A stretch of DNA of 64,000 nucleotides from Eutrema japonicum (GCA_030161315.1 BSQW01000004.1:35128001-35192000); one strand, 5' to 3'. Numbered from the stretch's first letter, positions 33,204 through 45,049 are shown. Program-made: numbers and translations. Notes: a model not told the origin generated them from the sequence alone.

Positions 33204-35750
33204 TCGTTGATCTGCAAAAAATATCGTGAATCAAAATTTTGTTAACTTTAGACTTTAGTGAACTGACTTCTATTATTCTTTAACATCATTGTCGATTCGT
33301 TCACTTTCAGTAACTTCAACATATTGGAAATTGTTGTCATATTTTGGCTGTTTGTTTAACCCAATTTATTACTATCACATCCAATAGCTTTCACCCAATA
33401 ACTTAATCCTAAATTGGCATCTTATCTGCCAACACGAATACAATACCACAAAAATAAGTATATACATATTTGATAAACATTTTCTTATGGGTTTATAAAA
33501 TAATATATGAACAAAACAAATAATGGAAATTTTCAGAAATTCAAGTGAACTCTTTAATTTCTTGTTCATATACAAACAAACATTGAGCAAAAAACCATAC
33601 GATTAACATAATACGATTTTGATTAATGACGCATTTGTCACCGCCTCATATTCTTACCTAAACTCTTTCCTCTCACATATGTTTACTTTATATATCAAAA
33701 CTTGCAATGTAAAACCTAAAAAATTATGCAACATTTCAATATTATCATCTCTCCATGTTTTTGAATTCGTTTAATCTCATTCTCGCTCGTACTCATTGTT
33801 CATATTCCAAGGCTTCATTCACACCATGATGATGATAGAGACAACTTTATTGTTTGCTTCTTTTACTGCTCTTTTTGGTCATATGCTCATGTTTTATCGT
33901 CTCATGATGATGATATGAGTTATTCAAACGTATTATATATATTTTTATATTATTTTTCGATGTGTGTGTATTTTTAAAGTATTTTTAAAATATTTTTATG
34001 TAATAAAAATATTTTTAAAGCTAGATTTTTTTGTTTTTTCATAAAACCGTTTATGAACTGAAGAATCACAGCGATTCACTTGGTTAGAAGCCTTTTCGTC
34101 AAAAAATAAATAAAATCTAATCTAATCTTGACCGTTGAAATCTTAAAACAAAATAATATTAACCGTTGATTGTTTTTTTCCTGTTAAAACAAATATTTTG
34201 TTATTTAATGGAATCTTGTATATACTAAATCACAAATCATATGGCCAATCATGTCCTGCCCCATGGCTTTGTGCTTGATAATTAGCTTCAAAAACTTATT
34301 AGTAATAATCATTCCGAGTAATTGATTCGTTTAAGCTTTACATTTGGGTGCTCCTTTGAATTTTTTTTCGTTTTTCTCTCTTCCTTTCGTCATCTGAAAT
34401 ATTTTCTTTGTTCATAGATTCTCGAATATGATAATGTGAAGTAGTTAAATCATTATGAAGACCTAAAAAACTTACACCAAAAGAAGGAAAGAGAAGCAAC
34501 ATAAGGGTTACATAAGGACGAGTCATATATATGTATATCTTCCATAAACATCAAACTATATATAGTTTCATGAGAATCCAAGACACAAGTGCTATGGGAA
34601 AACATGGATGGATCGTAATCAACTTAAAAACATCCAAACCTTTTTGACTGTCAAAGCATTGTTCTTGGCCCCGACATTGATACTTTCCCTTTAGGAAGAG
34701 CAGTCATGTCACCTCCAATATCCAGTGCTTTCTTGCCACACAATATATTTGAAAAATCAATTCAATGAAAACAGTCTCCACGTTCAATGTTTGATTGCAG
34801 ATGTGTCTACGAAGAACGTGTTCTCTATCTCTCTCTCTCTTTGCAAAGGCATGGTTTTTTCCTCTGTTTAAACAATTCTTAGGCAAGGTAGATGTGCGTA
34901 TGTGTGGTCCCAAAGCCAAAACTCCTTCAGCCAACTTTCAAAGTTCTTAAACGTGACATGTCTTGTAATTAACACCATAGGCAAGCAAAGCCCATGTAGC
35001 TCCTCGTTAGTATGAGCTTGTGATTGTTAGATATCTTCTAGCAGAGAAAACAATAATTAGTACTTGAGGTTCTTCACGCAAACTTACACATTCTAAAGAT
35101 AGAGCTACCAACGATTGTAGTATCAATGCCCAATTATCTTAAACATCAATAGAAACGATCACCAATCATTAAAAAACTTTTCCTATACCACTACACGAAT
35201 CAATTGTCTCCCTCAAATTCATGAACATTATTGTCCTTGCGCGCACCATAGGAGGTGGTCCTAGTCCTTGAGCATACTCAGGATAATAGGGTGAGGAAGG
35301 CCCTTGTAAGTTATCTCTGCAAAGTAACATAGTTCCAGAAATTTCTCAATAAAAGAGTTCAGAACTACAATTCAAGAACATCGTCAAACTCAAGTTTCAC
35401 CTTATGGACCAAACTCCCTGAGGAGATCCAAAAATTTTCCGAAATATACAGCCTTCAGAGTTGAGTACTTCCAATTCTTTATGTGGCTACCTAACTTCAT
35501 CGTCTTCCTGCCAACAATATTAGTCTTAAATAACTAAGTAACATAGTTTCGAGAGAAGTCACAGTTATATAACTCAACTCCAAAGTTAAAAAGAAGCAAA
35601 CAAAGACTGATGTGGCAAATATACGTCTGAGATGTATTAATTGTCTTAAGTTAATTGGTTTTAGGATTTAAATTAGGTGTCAGCTTTAGAATGAATAGAA
35701 AAGCTGATGTGTCAACTTATGGAGAGGCACATGAATTTTTATTGTATTGA
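33038..35750 (-). mobile_element. Helitron, 2.7 kb, inserted in duplication copy 2
   Basis: On the minus strand it starts TCAATACAATAAAAATTCAT at 35750 and ends with the hairpin CCGCAACGTAGTGCGGGCAA, then CTACCTAG at 33038. The host reads CAAGA/TTTGG around it, exactly the uninterrupted CAAGATTTGG at 29018-29027 in copy 1, so the ends are certain. Insertion is between A and T. It contains an (AT)n run (33163-33199) and gene-like exons near its 5' end. No Rep/helicase frame is seen, so it is non-autonomous. Confidence 0.93.
35195..35507 (-). pseudogene. gene fragment captured by the Helitron
   Basis: On the minus strand an exon at 35507-35401 follows a TTGGCAG acceptor, encodes KELEVLNSEGCIFRKIFGSP then QGVWSI (one stop in its first third), and ends at AAG/GTGAAAC. 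An 84-bp intron (35400-35317) ends TTTGCAG. The next exon reads DNLQGPSSPYYPEYAQGLGP then PPMVRARTIMFMNLRETIDS with no stop to about 35195. The layout is that of a real plant gene captured with its intron. I do not recognise the protein. Confidence 0.6.
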
Positions 35751-36001
35751 TTTGGTGTTTCCTTTTTGGGATTCTTGCATGGGGAGTTACTTTGTGAAAA
35801 CATCTAGTGGAGTTTAATACTTTCGAAAATTTACAAAATTATGTAACACTTTTTAGACTGTACATCACATGATCAGACAATTATACCCCTAGAAAAACAT
35901 TGATAACCTGACATGCGCTACATCAGTATCTGACCAGCCTAAAACCAGCATTTCACATGTCTAGCGCGTTTGTTTAGATCCACAACGTGGGCCCCCAATA
36001 T

Positions 36002-37219
36002 TAGCCCTAAGAACGGAGCGGATATCCGGATTTTTTAAGGTATCCAGATACGTATCCGCCGGATAATCAATTTCATTATCCGAATCCGGATTCGAAAACT
36101 CTGGATATCCAGGTTCTGAATATCCGTTAAAAAACTCGGATATCCGCGGGTATCCCTTCATACTAATCTGAATCATGACTCAAGATATCAAGAAGCACAC
36201 ACAAAATTCCAAAACAAGAAAAGGCTATTGCTGCATGTTAGTTAGAGAACCAATACGAATATATCCCCAAATGCTTAAAGGTAAAAGGTAAGGGACTCTA
36301 AAATGTGATTGATCATACTATCCTGGGAACGTTAAGATCATTCACAGCCATCTCACAAGGAAATACTAAGAAAGAAAGTGAAAATGTAGATGCGTACCAT
36401 CACAAGCATCATAAAACTCTCCCACAGGCGTAGCAAATCTTTGTGAACCTTATTCTCCTGCATCACCCTCTACCTCTGTGTTACTTGTGAAGCTTGCTGA
36501 TTCACCAGGGTCATAGAAATCTTCAGACTCACTCTCCTTGTCTGCTTTGACAGTGGTAAGGGATATTGGCGGCCGAGCTAATTGGAACCACCGGAAACAG
36601 CTATTGGGTGCTGTTCAACGCGGCCGAGATAATCGGAACCATCGGAAACAACAACGGTGACCACACCGTTCTCGCGCAAGGGATATTGACGCGGCTCAAT
36701 CACCATCTCAACAATGATTACAAGTTAGAACGCCAAACCGCAAAGAGAATAAAAGGTGAAGCTTGGAGACCCACCGAGTCGCCGACTAAGACACGGCTAG
36801 ATGGGTTTTGCCGGTGAAATCGTGAACGGTGCAAGTGATTTTTAGATCTAGGGTTTGGAAAAGGGGGCGACGTGAACGATGGAAGACTGAAGAGATGGGT
36901 TTTGTTGGGTATAAAAAAAATGAGATGGGTAATGGGCTAGGTTAGGTGATAATGGACTGTAATAGAATAATGGGCTACATGAATAAGGACGGATATCGGG
37001 TCGAATTCCGTGTGAAAATTAAAAAAAAAATATTACAGGTATTAAAACGGATATCCGATATCCGATCCGGAATTTTTCTATTATCCGTATACGTATCCGG
37101 CGGATATGTTATTTCACTATTCGTATCTGTATCCGGACTATCCGGATATCCGTTTTTCGGATCGGATCGGAGCGGATCCCGGATCGGATACCAGATACCG
37201 GATAATAAACCCAGCCCTA
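36002..37219. mobile_element. non-autonomous hAT element in duplication copy 2
   Basis: 1218 bp flanked by CCCAATAT on both sides (35994-36001, 37220-37227), an 8-bp hAT-type duplication. The empty site GGGCCCCCAATATGATCG is preserved in copy 1 (29260-29280). Ends are TAGCCCTAAG and, reversed, TAGGGCTGGG. Both subterminal regions are dense in GGATATCCG / ATCCGGAT palindromic motifs. Middle (36400-36800) looks like degraded coding DNA on the minus strand with no recognisable domain. Confidence 0.88.
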
Positions 37220-37873
37220 CCCAATATGATCGATGGTATTTTTAGAAATATTAATAACCTCATTAAATTAAACCATTCTTTAATCATAGTCGTTAATCCA
37301 CTCGCCATATATATTTTTCTATCACACGAGTTGCTTTTATTGGTGCGTGTATTACACGTAACCGCCAAAATTTATGAAACTCTCAACACACGTGACGAGG
37401 GAACGAGATTAATGTTGAAGCGGCAATGGCGACGGAGAGGGAGACGGAGGCGGCAGCGACAGAAAGGGAAACAGCAGCGTCGGGGACGGAAAGGGAAACA
37501 ACGGCGTCGCAACGGAGAGGGAGGCGGAGGCATTGTCGATGGAAAGGGAGACATCATCATCAGCAAAGGATAGGGAGACGGAGGCGACGGCGACAGAAAG
37601 GGAAACAGCGGAGGCTGAGGCTCTTCAGGTGGTTGAGTGCGAGTGGGAGGCGTTTGCATCGGCGGAGGCGTTTTCATCGGCGGAGGCGCTCTTGAAGAAG
37701 ATCATAGTGGCAGTGTGAGGTTAGGAGACGGCGTAGTGAATCTAGAAACGCCACCATTATTAAAAATTATCCTAAGAGGCTTTGTTGGGTTTAATCTTTT
37801 CAAACTCGCCAAAAATCTTTGATGATTGATTTTATATTTTTCTTTTTTTAAAACATTTGATTGATTTCATCTT

Positions 37874-38144
37874 GGGGGTTTTGCATGTAAGGTCATTTAA
37901 TTGAAGTTTCATTAGTATGTTGACACTTTTAAAAACCTTAGTAAAATATTATACTTATTTTACCGTTCAACCTAATTTTACCCCTGTACAGTACGGCGTG
38001 TACGATAATGTCGGTAAATGTTGTAACAATAAGAGGGGTAAAATTGTCTTTTCACACAAAAAGTGACAACTATTTTTAACAATTTAAGAAAGTGCTAACT
38101 TACTAATGAAGGTTGAAATAAGTGACATCATGTGCAATTATGTC
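37874..38144. mobile_element. small MULE nested in MULE M, copy 2
   Basis: 271 bp, same TIRs and TTTCATCTT flanks (37865-37873, 38145-38153) as the copy at 29929-30201. It was therefore present before the tandem duplication. Confidence 0.88.
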
Positions 38145-38789
38145 TTTCATCTTTATCCTTTGATTCTTCTTATCCTTCCACCACAGCCTCTACTCTTCCT
38201 CGCTTCTTCTCTGTTTCTTCCCCCTCTCTCTCTTTCACTTCTTTCCTTTGTTCTATTTCCTCCATCGCGTTTTCAAAAAAAAATGATAGTTACCAAAGAT
38301 TATTTAGAAAACACTACAGGAAAATCGAGTATTGTAAGCGGCCGAAAAATGCTATGTATATCTATCGTAGCGTTATTAAAAATGCTCTATCATCGACTGC
38401 GACAATAGGTCTGAGACCTAACATAGCGATTTTTTTGTTATGCTACCGTAGTATTTTTTACAATAGCGTTTTAATGAATGCAATTATAATTTCTATAATA
38501 GCATTTATTTTTTGTTATTATTAATTTTATTTACGTCATATTTGAGACTTATATTGTAGCATTTTTACCTTTGCAATAATTTGATATGTTATCTTTTGTT
38601 CATGTCGAGGACATTGACAGTATTATTTGTTATATTGGAAAACAGTTATTTTGGATCAATAACTTACCCACATTCATAAAGCAAACCATGTTTTATTTAA
38701 AGTCAAACTCCATAGTCTCAAACAACAAGTACTATACACTAATTCAGAATACAAACTCAAGTTCAATGTTTCAAATGAAAACGAGTTTG

Positions 38790-41542
38790 TCATTAGGCCA
38801 AGCCATTGTAGTACCTAAAGCATCAGCAATGAATTCAATTTTCTGAATTTGGTCTCCAAACCGGTGCATCTCCAATCTTAGAAACACCTACCCATACCTT
38901 GCTTGCATTGGGACCCGATGGAACAAAATGAACTTTATCTTCTGGATTTGTTGAACAAACTCGGCCTTCTGCAACCTTGATACATGATCCTTTGCAATAT
39001 AAGAGGATGCACTTCTTCTTTATACTCTTGCTGGTATCAGAGCTGTTACTTACACTCTAGCAAAAAAAATTCCAGACAATTCATCTCAAGTCCATCACAA
39101 CAACAATCCAACACATCATATTTAAGACTGAGAAGGTTTAGAATCTTACCCCGGGTGATCTACTTTTTGCTACAGTTTCCTCCCTTCTTGGTGGTAAATT
39201 AGCCAGTTGAACCTTATGAATATTCCATGCTATGTTCTCATCAAGTGCATCAGCCATCACAAGCATTTCATCACAAGCATTTCATCTTTCTTAACTACCA
39301 AATCAACCTTCACAATAGCAGCATTCGGACCTAGAGGAATGTTGTTTACCAGTTCTTTTGGGTCAGTTGAACACAGACGACCCTCAACAATAATTTCATC
39401 ATCCAAATTCCAATGATAGATGTGGATTCTATCATCTGATGCATTTGTAGCCTAAGGAGCGGTGCAAAAAAAAAACCCAACAATTAATAGATTAGTTATC
39501 AACTTGTTTCAGCTTCATATTTATACAAGTTTAGAATATATACCAAGATATATAATTAAAAACTTTTACCGATGAACCGGCAATCTTATTATAAGGTAGG
39601 GAGTCCATTTCATTGTCCAAAATGAGCTTATCATTAGCCCATGCATTTTTGACTCCAACAGCTTGGCCAAGTGAGGTAACATTTGTCGTAGACCTCCAGT
39701 CATATGTTTCTGCATCTGAAGCAAACTTCACAAGAATAGCAGCCACATTAGGACCAAGTGGAATGCGTCCATTTTTGTACATTGTATCAGATGAGCAGAA
39801 TTCTCCTTCTCCAATAACAACATCATCTGGTGAACACCAATCCAAAATCTGACACCTAGGTCCTTTGCAAACATCACTTACCTCAAAATTAGAGACATCA
39901 TCACGTTGTTTCTGACAAAAAGAAGTTAAGGAAACGTTAAAAACATTCAAGCTGGTAACTTACAACAACAAACTTGATAATTAACTTACACTTTTTCTTT
40001 GGGCAGCTAAGCCACGAACCACATCCTGCAAGTCTTCAACCTTGCTGAGCAATTCAGCTTGTTTAGCTTCAAGCTTTTGCACATGTGAGTCTCTAACCTG
40101 CATGAATGCTATCTTGGTAGCAGTAATCCCTCTGCCCATTCCTATAATTCTCCCTGGTTTGTCTTTTCCTAACACTTGACTAACAACATCTTCTCTAACA
40201 TTCATATTGGCGGTGAAATCCATTTCACTATCGATTGATTTGATTTTCTCGTGATATATCAAATATGTGAATTCAATTAGGATAAGCTAACAAAACTAAT
40301 ACATTCATAAGATTTTCTTACAATAGTCTCTTCAAATTCTAGCCTCACGGGTCTCCCATCTGAATGTGTGTGTCCTGCTACCCAAACCATACTCCTAGTC
40401 ACCTTTGTAGGGTCTGAACTCTTTTTCTTCTACAAGTAACAAATAATATTGCTTATTACAAGTATCTAAAATCTTTCATCTTATACTAATAGTGAATACT
40501 ATTAATAATAGAATCATACCATATCATGAGCTAGGCCAACCATTCATTTGCGGCTAGTGGTGTGGGGAATCTGATTCCTCCGCAATTCTCTGAATTTGTC
40601 ACTTTGTACCTTAAAAATAAAACCAAACATTAAGATTACAAATCTCCAAACACATACATCTACTTACAAAGATGTTAAACCTAAACAACCTTAAAAGTTG
40701 TGTCTTTCCTACTCTTCACCCAATTCATCCAAGCTGACACAAATTGGACGTTGCTCTGCTTGAAGTTAAGAAGTTGTTCCTTACTCCTTATATCTCGCAC
40801 AACGGAAACAAGCCTAGATTTAGAAGCCCTCCATATACACCCCATATGTTGTAAAACACTTTCTTTCTGCCAGTCTTCTTTCAAATTGAACATTGCCTAC
40901 AATAGTTTTAGAAGTTAACAAATATACACTTATAAATGATGTAAAATACTTATGTAAAAACTTAAAAATAGTACCTGAATTTCCTCCCACAGTGTGTCTT
41001 TTGTTTGCTCATCGAGGTGCCTCCAATCTTCAAGTAGTACCGGTACATGCTCCCTCACAAGAGGACCAAGAAATGAGGAAAGTGTTACTGATCCCTTTCC
41101 AATATGTTCACCCAAATATATAAATTCAACTTCAACCTTGTCCTCATGATTTTTAGCCACTTTACTCATCCTAGTTGGTCCTCTTGTTTTCCTTTTCTTT
41201 GTCTCTGACTGTTGGGTTTGACCTGGTTCAGTTGAATGTTGTGTAGCTTCTTCTTCAATATGATTAGACATATCTTACCCCTTCCTTCTGCTGGTCCTTC
41301 TTCTTCGTTTTCTTTTTCTTCTTCTTCTGATTCTTCTACTTCATGTTCTTGTAATGCATGCACTTCTTCAGAGGCAGATCATCAGCTACAAGAGGTTCAG
41401 TTTCTTCAATTGGATGATCATTTTGTACAGCATTATATTTTTTCTTTGGTCTGCCTCTTTTCTTCAGGGACCCAATACTTGCATCAAAGCCTTGTTGACG
41501 CTTACTGCGGCGTGGAGCTACTTGAGGTTTCGTCTTCGTCAT
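38790..41542 (-). pseudogene. TNPA-like (Ptta/En/Spm) transposon protein
   Basis: Exons on the minus strand from ATG at 41542 (MTKTKPQVAPRRSKRQQGFD) run through an acidic linker, then RGPTRMSKVAKNHEDKVEVE and SSFLGPLVREHVPVLLEDWR (41271-40975), ending at a GT donor. The next exon holds HMGCIWRASKSRLVSVVRDI (40893-40681), then FRELRRNQIPHTTSRK, whose next codon is TGA, then SMVWVAGHTHSDGRPVRLEF. A coiled coil follows (HVQKLEAKQAELLSKVEDLQ, 40262-39981). Three repeats of a ~75-residue module end it, with C-x-LDW...EG.FCS.D...PLGPNAA...WR(P/S) (39950-39531, 39450-39150, 39050-38790). Such proteins bind subterminal motifs and assist TNP2. One stop and a short deletion in repeat 2 make it a pseudogene. 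Confidence 0.82.
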
Positions 41543-41789
41543 ATTGTTTCACCTGAAACTATTGTAAACAATCGGAAACTAACAGCTAGTAATTAAAAAT
41601 AGGGTGGATTACTATATTAACTTTTATTTCTAGTATTATTATTAGTTTGACACACATTTAATTTTATTACTAGACTAACGTAATTTTTTCCATATTACCC
41701 AGCGTGCCCTTATGGCATTTGTTGAGAAAAAAATAATTACAAAACTGCCATTACTATTCATTTGCCATGTAGGCAAAAGTTGATTGAAC

Positions 41790-42690
41790 AAGTCTACCGT
41801 TCTTTGACGGTAGACTTGTTTGATGTTGGTCAACTCAAATTTTGGTCCGTAGATTTGTTTGATGGATGGTAGATTTGTTTGAAAATTGGTAGATTTATAA
41901 AATTTTGGTAGACTTATTTTGGTAAACTTATTTTTACGATGCGGTAGATATATTTATTTTTGGTAGATATATTGTCAATTATGGTAGATTTGTTTATGAG
42001 TTGGTAGACTTTACGACCAACCCATTGACTAACGGTAAATTTTTGACTTTTTTGGTAGATTTATCGACAATGGTGGTAGATTTATATTACAAAACGGTAG
42101 ACTTATTTATTGTGGTGTTAGATTTAATCAAAATGAATTATTTTTTCCTTACGGTAGATTTGTTGCTTTGACGGTAGATTTTTATTGGGTTGGTAAATTT
42201 ATATATAATAGCGGTAGATTTAAAACTGTGTTAAATCTTGGTTACATCGTTTTGTAACGGTGGTAGATTTAATATTAGTGACGGTAGATTTAAAAAAATT
42301 TGGTAGATTTGTTTGTTATGGTGGTAGATATAAAAACGTCTAACATCTCATTAAATATGGTGGTAGATTTAATATTAATGACGGTAGATTTAAAATTATT
42401 TGGTAGGTTTATTTGTAATGGCGGTAGATTTAGTAATTGTTTTGGTATTTACTCAGATAACCTTCAGTTGGTAGACTTATTTGTAGTGTTATGGTAGACT
42501 TTTTTTTACGATAGATTTATAGACATTGTTTGGTGGTAGACATTTGACTTTTTACAGAATGAAAAATGACGTTTTTGCCCTACACTAAATCTCAGATTTA
42601 CGAATGAACCAGGCGCCCAAATATGTTAAGTATGATAAATTTTTAGTGTTTGATAGTAGATTTATTGTAATGATGGTAGATTTATTTTGT
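41790..42690 (+). repeat. left array of GGTAGATTTGTTT-type motifs
   Basis: Roughly 28 matches to GGTAGA(T/C)(T/A)T occur, preceded by T, C or TG and followed by TATTT or GTTTG, spaced 20-45 bp. Almost all are in plus orientation. The spacers differ, so this is a motif array, not a simple tandem repeat. Confidence 0.8.
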
Positions 42691-42949
42691 TAAATAATTT
42701 TTTTATGGGATTAACGTTTCATTTCATCTTAAATCACAAGTTTAAAATAGTGTCAATGAATATGTAGTTGTCAATGGATAAACCACAAGATTGTAGACAA
42801 AATAATTTGAAATTCCTTTTTTATTCATTGGCATATTTATTTCAAATTTTATTAAATCATTGGACTAAGAATACTACTACACAAATATATAATTAAAGTA
42901 AAGCCAAATCTATTTAATATATCACACCTACAAACTTCAACAAAAAATA

Positions 42950-43606
42950 TCTAATATATTAAAACAGAGTTACTTTTTGTGTCCAAACAGATTTTACTCT
43001 ATTCATATCATGTATAACTTTTAAACTTTAGATTTTTGTGGATAACTATCCCTGTTTCCAAACAAATTGATTTTGTTCAATTAAAAATTCATTTAATTAA
43101 TCAAATTCAATTAAAAATAGTTTAATTAATTAATTAGTTAGATTATATATATATATATATATATTAATTATAATTCGTAATTAGAAAAATTCAGATTATG
43201 CTAGAAATTAAATTAAATATTTAAAATTATAAATAAAATCGATTATTTCAAAAATTATTATATATTTTATCATAATCAATTTGTCTAAAATTTTAAATAT
43301 TTGAAATTAGTAAATATTTATATTATACTATAATATAAACGGGCGGGTTAGAATTATGTTTTTATAATCACGGTCATTCTCGGATTAATATGAACGGACG
43401 GGTTATAATTTTTTTTTTTATAATCATGGTCATATTTAAAACTAGAAAAAATCAAATCTACAAAAAAACTATATCTAAACACAAAAATAAATCTTTGTCA
43501 CTTATTAGAAAAATTATATCTGTAAAACAAATTATATCAAAATAAAAAGTTATCTTACAAAATTTGGTAAACAAAAAAACAAAAATCCGCACGGGGTAGA
43601 ATCTAG
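42950..43606 (+). mobile_element. non-autonomous Helitron
   Basis: Starts TCTAATATATTAAAACAGAG (t42950) after A, and ends ...AATCCGCACGGGGTAGAATCTAG (43606) before T. The short hairpin and CTAG 3' end plus A/T flanks are diagnostic. It is AT-rich with no ORF and similar in size to 6665-7303. Confidence 0.8.
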
Positions 43607-43615
43607 TTGACTATT

Positions 43616-44177
43616 TTTTTTTTTTGAATGAATGTTAAATTATTATTCAAAACAAAAAAGACATTGTTTACAACAAGTGCAGCTTCATTTTACAAGATAA
43701 AAGACAATACAACAACATATTTTAGAAATTTGTCTTGCGGTTAGGTTCTACTTGAGAACCAAGCGACCATAGCTTCCTCGTAACGCAAATCCTTACGTCT
43801 TATGGTATTGATCCTGTTTCTCACATTTTTGTCGATGAACAAGATGTGATGTCTTGGAGATTTTGTTGGTTCCCCATGTGTGCGGCCGTTGCTCCCTCCA
43901 TATATTTTGTTACTTCCGATTTCCAGTAGATCAGAGACCGATTTCTCCAGCTCCGGAGACACCGGCAGCAACTCTTCATCGACTTCTTGCTGAGGATATG
44001 GTGATTGTGGATCCGCTACTGGACCCTTCGCCGGTTCCATTGAGACTGATATGGCTGAATTTTGGATGACGGTAACGACTTGAGCTCGTCCAGGCGGATG
44101 GACCACCGGCGATTCCATCAATAAAGATGGAGGTCAGATCGAAAGAAGAAGAAAAACAATCACACTTATTTTCGCTC
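43616..44177 (-). mobile_element. internally deleted LINE with perfect 14-bp target duplication
   Basis: TCTAGTTGACTATT occurs at 43602-43615 and 44178-44191. On the minus strand the insert runs from a short 5' UTR through an ORF to an A-tract at 43626-43616. Only 562 bp long, it joins an ORF1-type N-terminus to the ORF2 C-terminus. The duplicated target contains the 3' CTAG of the neighbouring Helitron, so it inserted after that Helitron. Confidence 0.9.
43741..44121 (-). pseudogene. fused ORF1 N-terminus / ORF2 C-terminus of a LINE
   Basis: One open frame of 126 codons starts MMESPVVHPPGRAQVVTVIQ, a proline-rich leader as in plant LINE ORF1. It passes through SVSDLLEIGSNKIYGGSNGR and ends with FIDKNVRNRINTIRRKDLRY then EEAMVAWFSSRT. 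The last 37 residues match the C-termini at 3050-3167 and 22183-22253. No RT, endonuclease or DUF4283 domain remains. A deletion made a small intact frame that still carries both LINE ends; if expressed its function is unknown. It could only move in trans. Confidence 0.8.
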
Positions 44178-44477
44178 TCTAGTTGACTATTAAAAGAACT
44201 AGAACTATAAGTTTGATCTCAATATATGAAGTGCAGTCTGAATGATTTCGTGGTATTGAACCAAGATGAGTACATTGGCTTTTATAGAATCCTTACAACG
44301 ATTAAAGAGAAACTTCAGGAATGAAAAACGGAAGCAAACTTCAACAGAAAATACTTATTAAAACTCCTAAAAACACATTTGACTTATTCATCTTCAGACT
44401 TAGCAAACATCCAACAACTATACCATCGTTCGTCGTCTGTCGCATACTGGAGAAAAAGAAAAAAAAATAACAGATAA

Positions 44478-45025
44478 TAAGTCTACAACGTATCAAACAA
44501 GTCTACCACAACGTATTAAACAAGTTTATCATCAATAATTTAAACAAGTCTACCGAAACATATTAAACAAGTCCACCGAAACGTTTTAAAAAAGTATACC
44601 ACAAACGTATTAAACAAGTCTACCTAATCATTGAAAACGAGTATACCATATTGTGTGTCAAGAATCAAACGCGTTTTTGCCGGAAGGAGGCGACAGAGTA
44701 GATCGGGTGGATCTACAACTTGACGAATCTCGATCTGTATCTCTGCAACTCAAATCAACGAAGCTACAAACAAGGATACCACAAGATTTTAAACAAGTAT
44801 ATCATCAAGATTTTAAACAAGTCTACCATCAAGATTTTAAACAAGTCTACCATCAAGATTTTAAACAATTCTACCACAATGTCTTTATTAAACAAATTTA
44901 CCACAACGTATTAAACAAATCTCCTGCAACGTCTTAAACAAATCTACCGCAACAGATTAAACAAATCTACCGTAACGTATTAAACAAAATTTACCGCAAA
45001 TGAAAATCTACCAATAAGTCTACCA
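44478..45025 (-). repeat. right array of GGTAGA motifs, inverted
   Basis: About 18 matches to AA(C/A)AA(G/A)TCTACC(A/G), the reverse complement of the left array's motif. At 44790-44870 a 24-bp unit (ATCAAGATTTTAAACAAGTC-like) is repeated four times in tandem. Confidence 0.8.
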
Positions 45026-45049
45026 TCATTATAGGCATTTTATCGAACA

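Larger units (their letters stand above)
32890..40832. repeat. tandem segmental duplication, copy 2 (4.0 kb plus later insertions)
   Basis: After subtracting the Helitron (33038-35750) and the hAT element with one target copy (36002-37227), about 4004 bp remain against 4016 bp in copy 1. The order is identical. The match to the unit runs on past 40832 into the intact CACTA, showing that this copy carries the original right-hand continuation. Confidence 0.9.
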
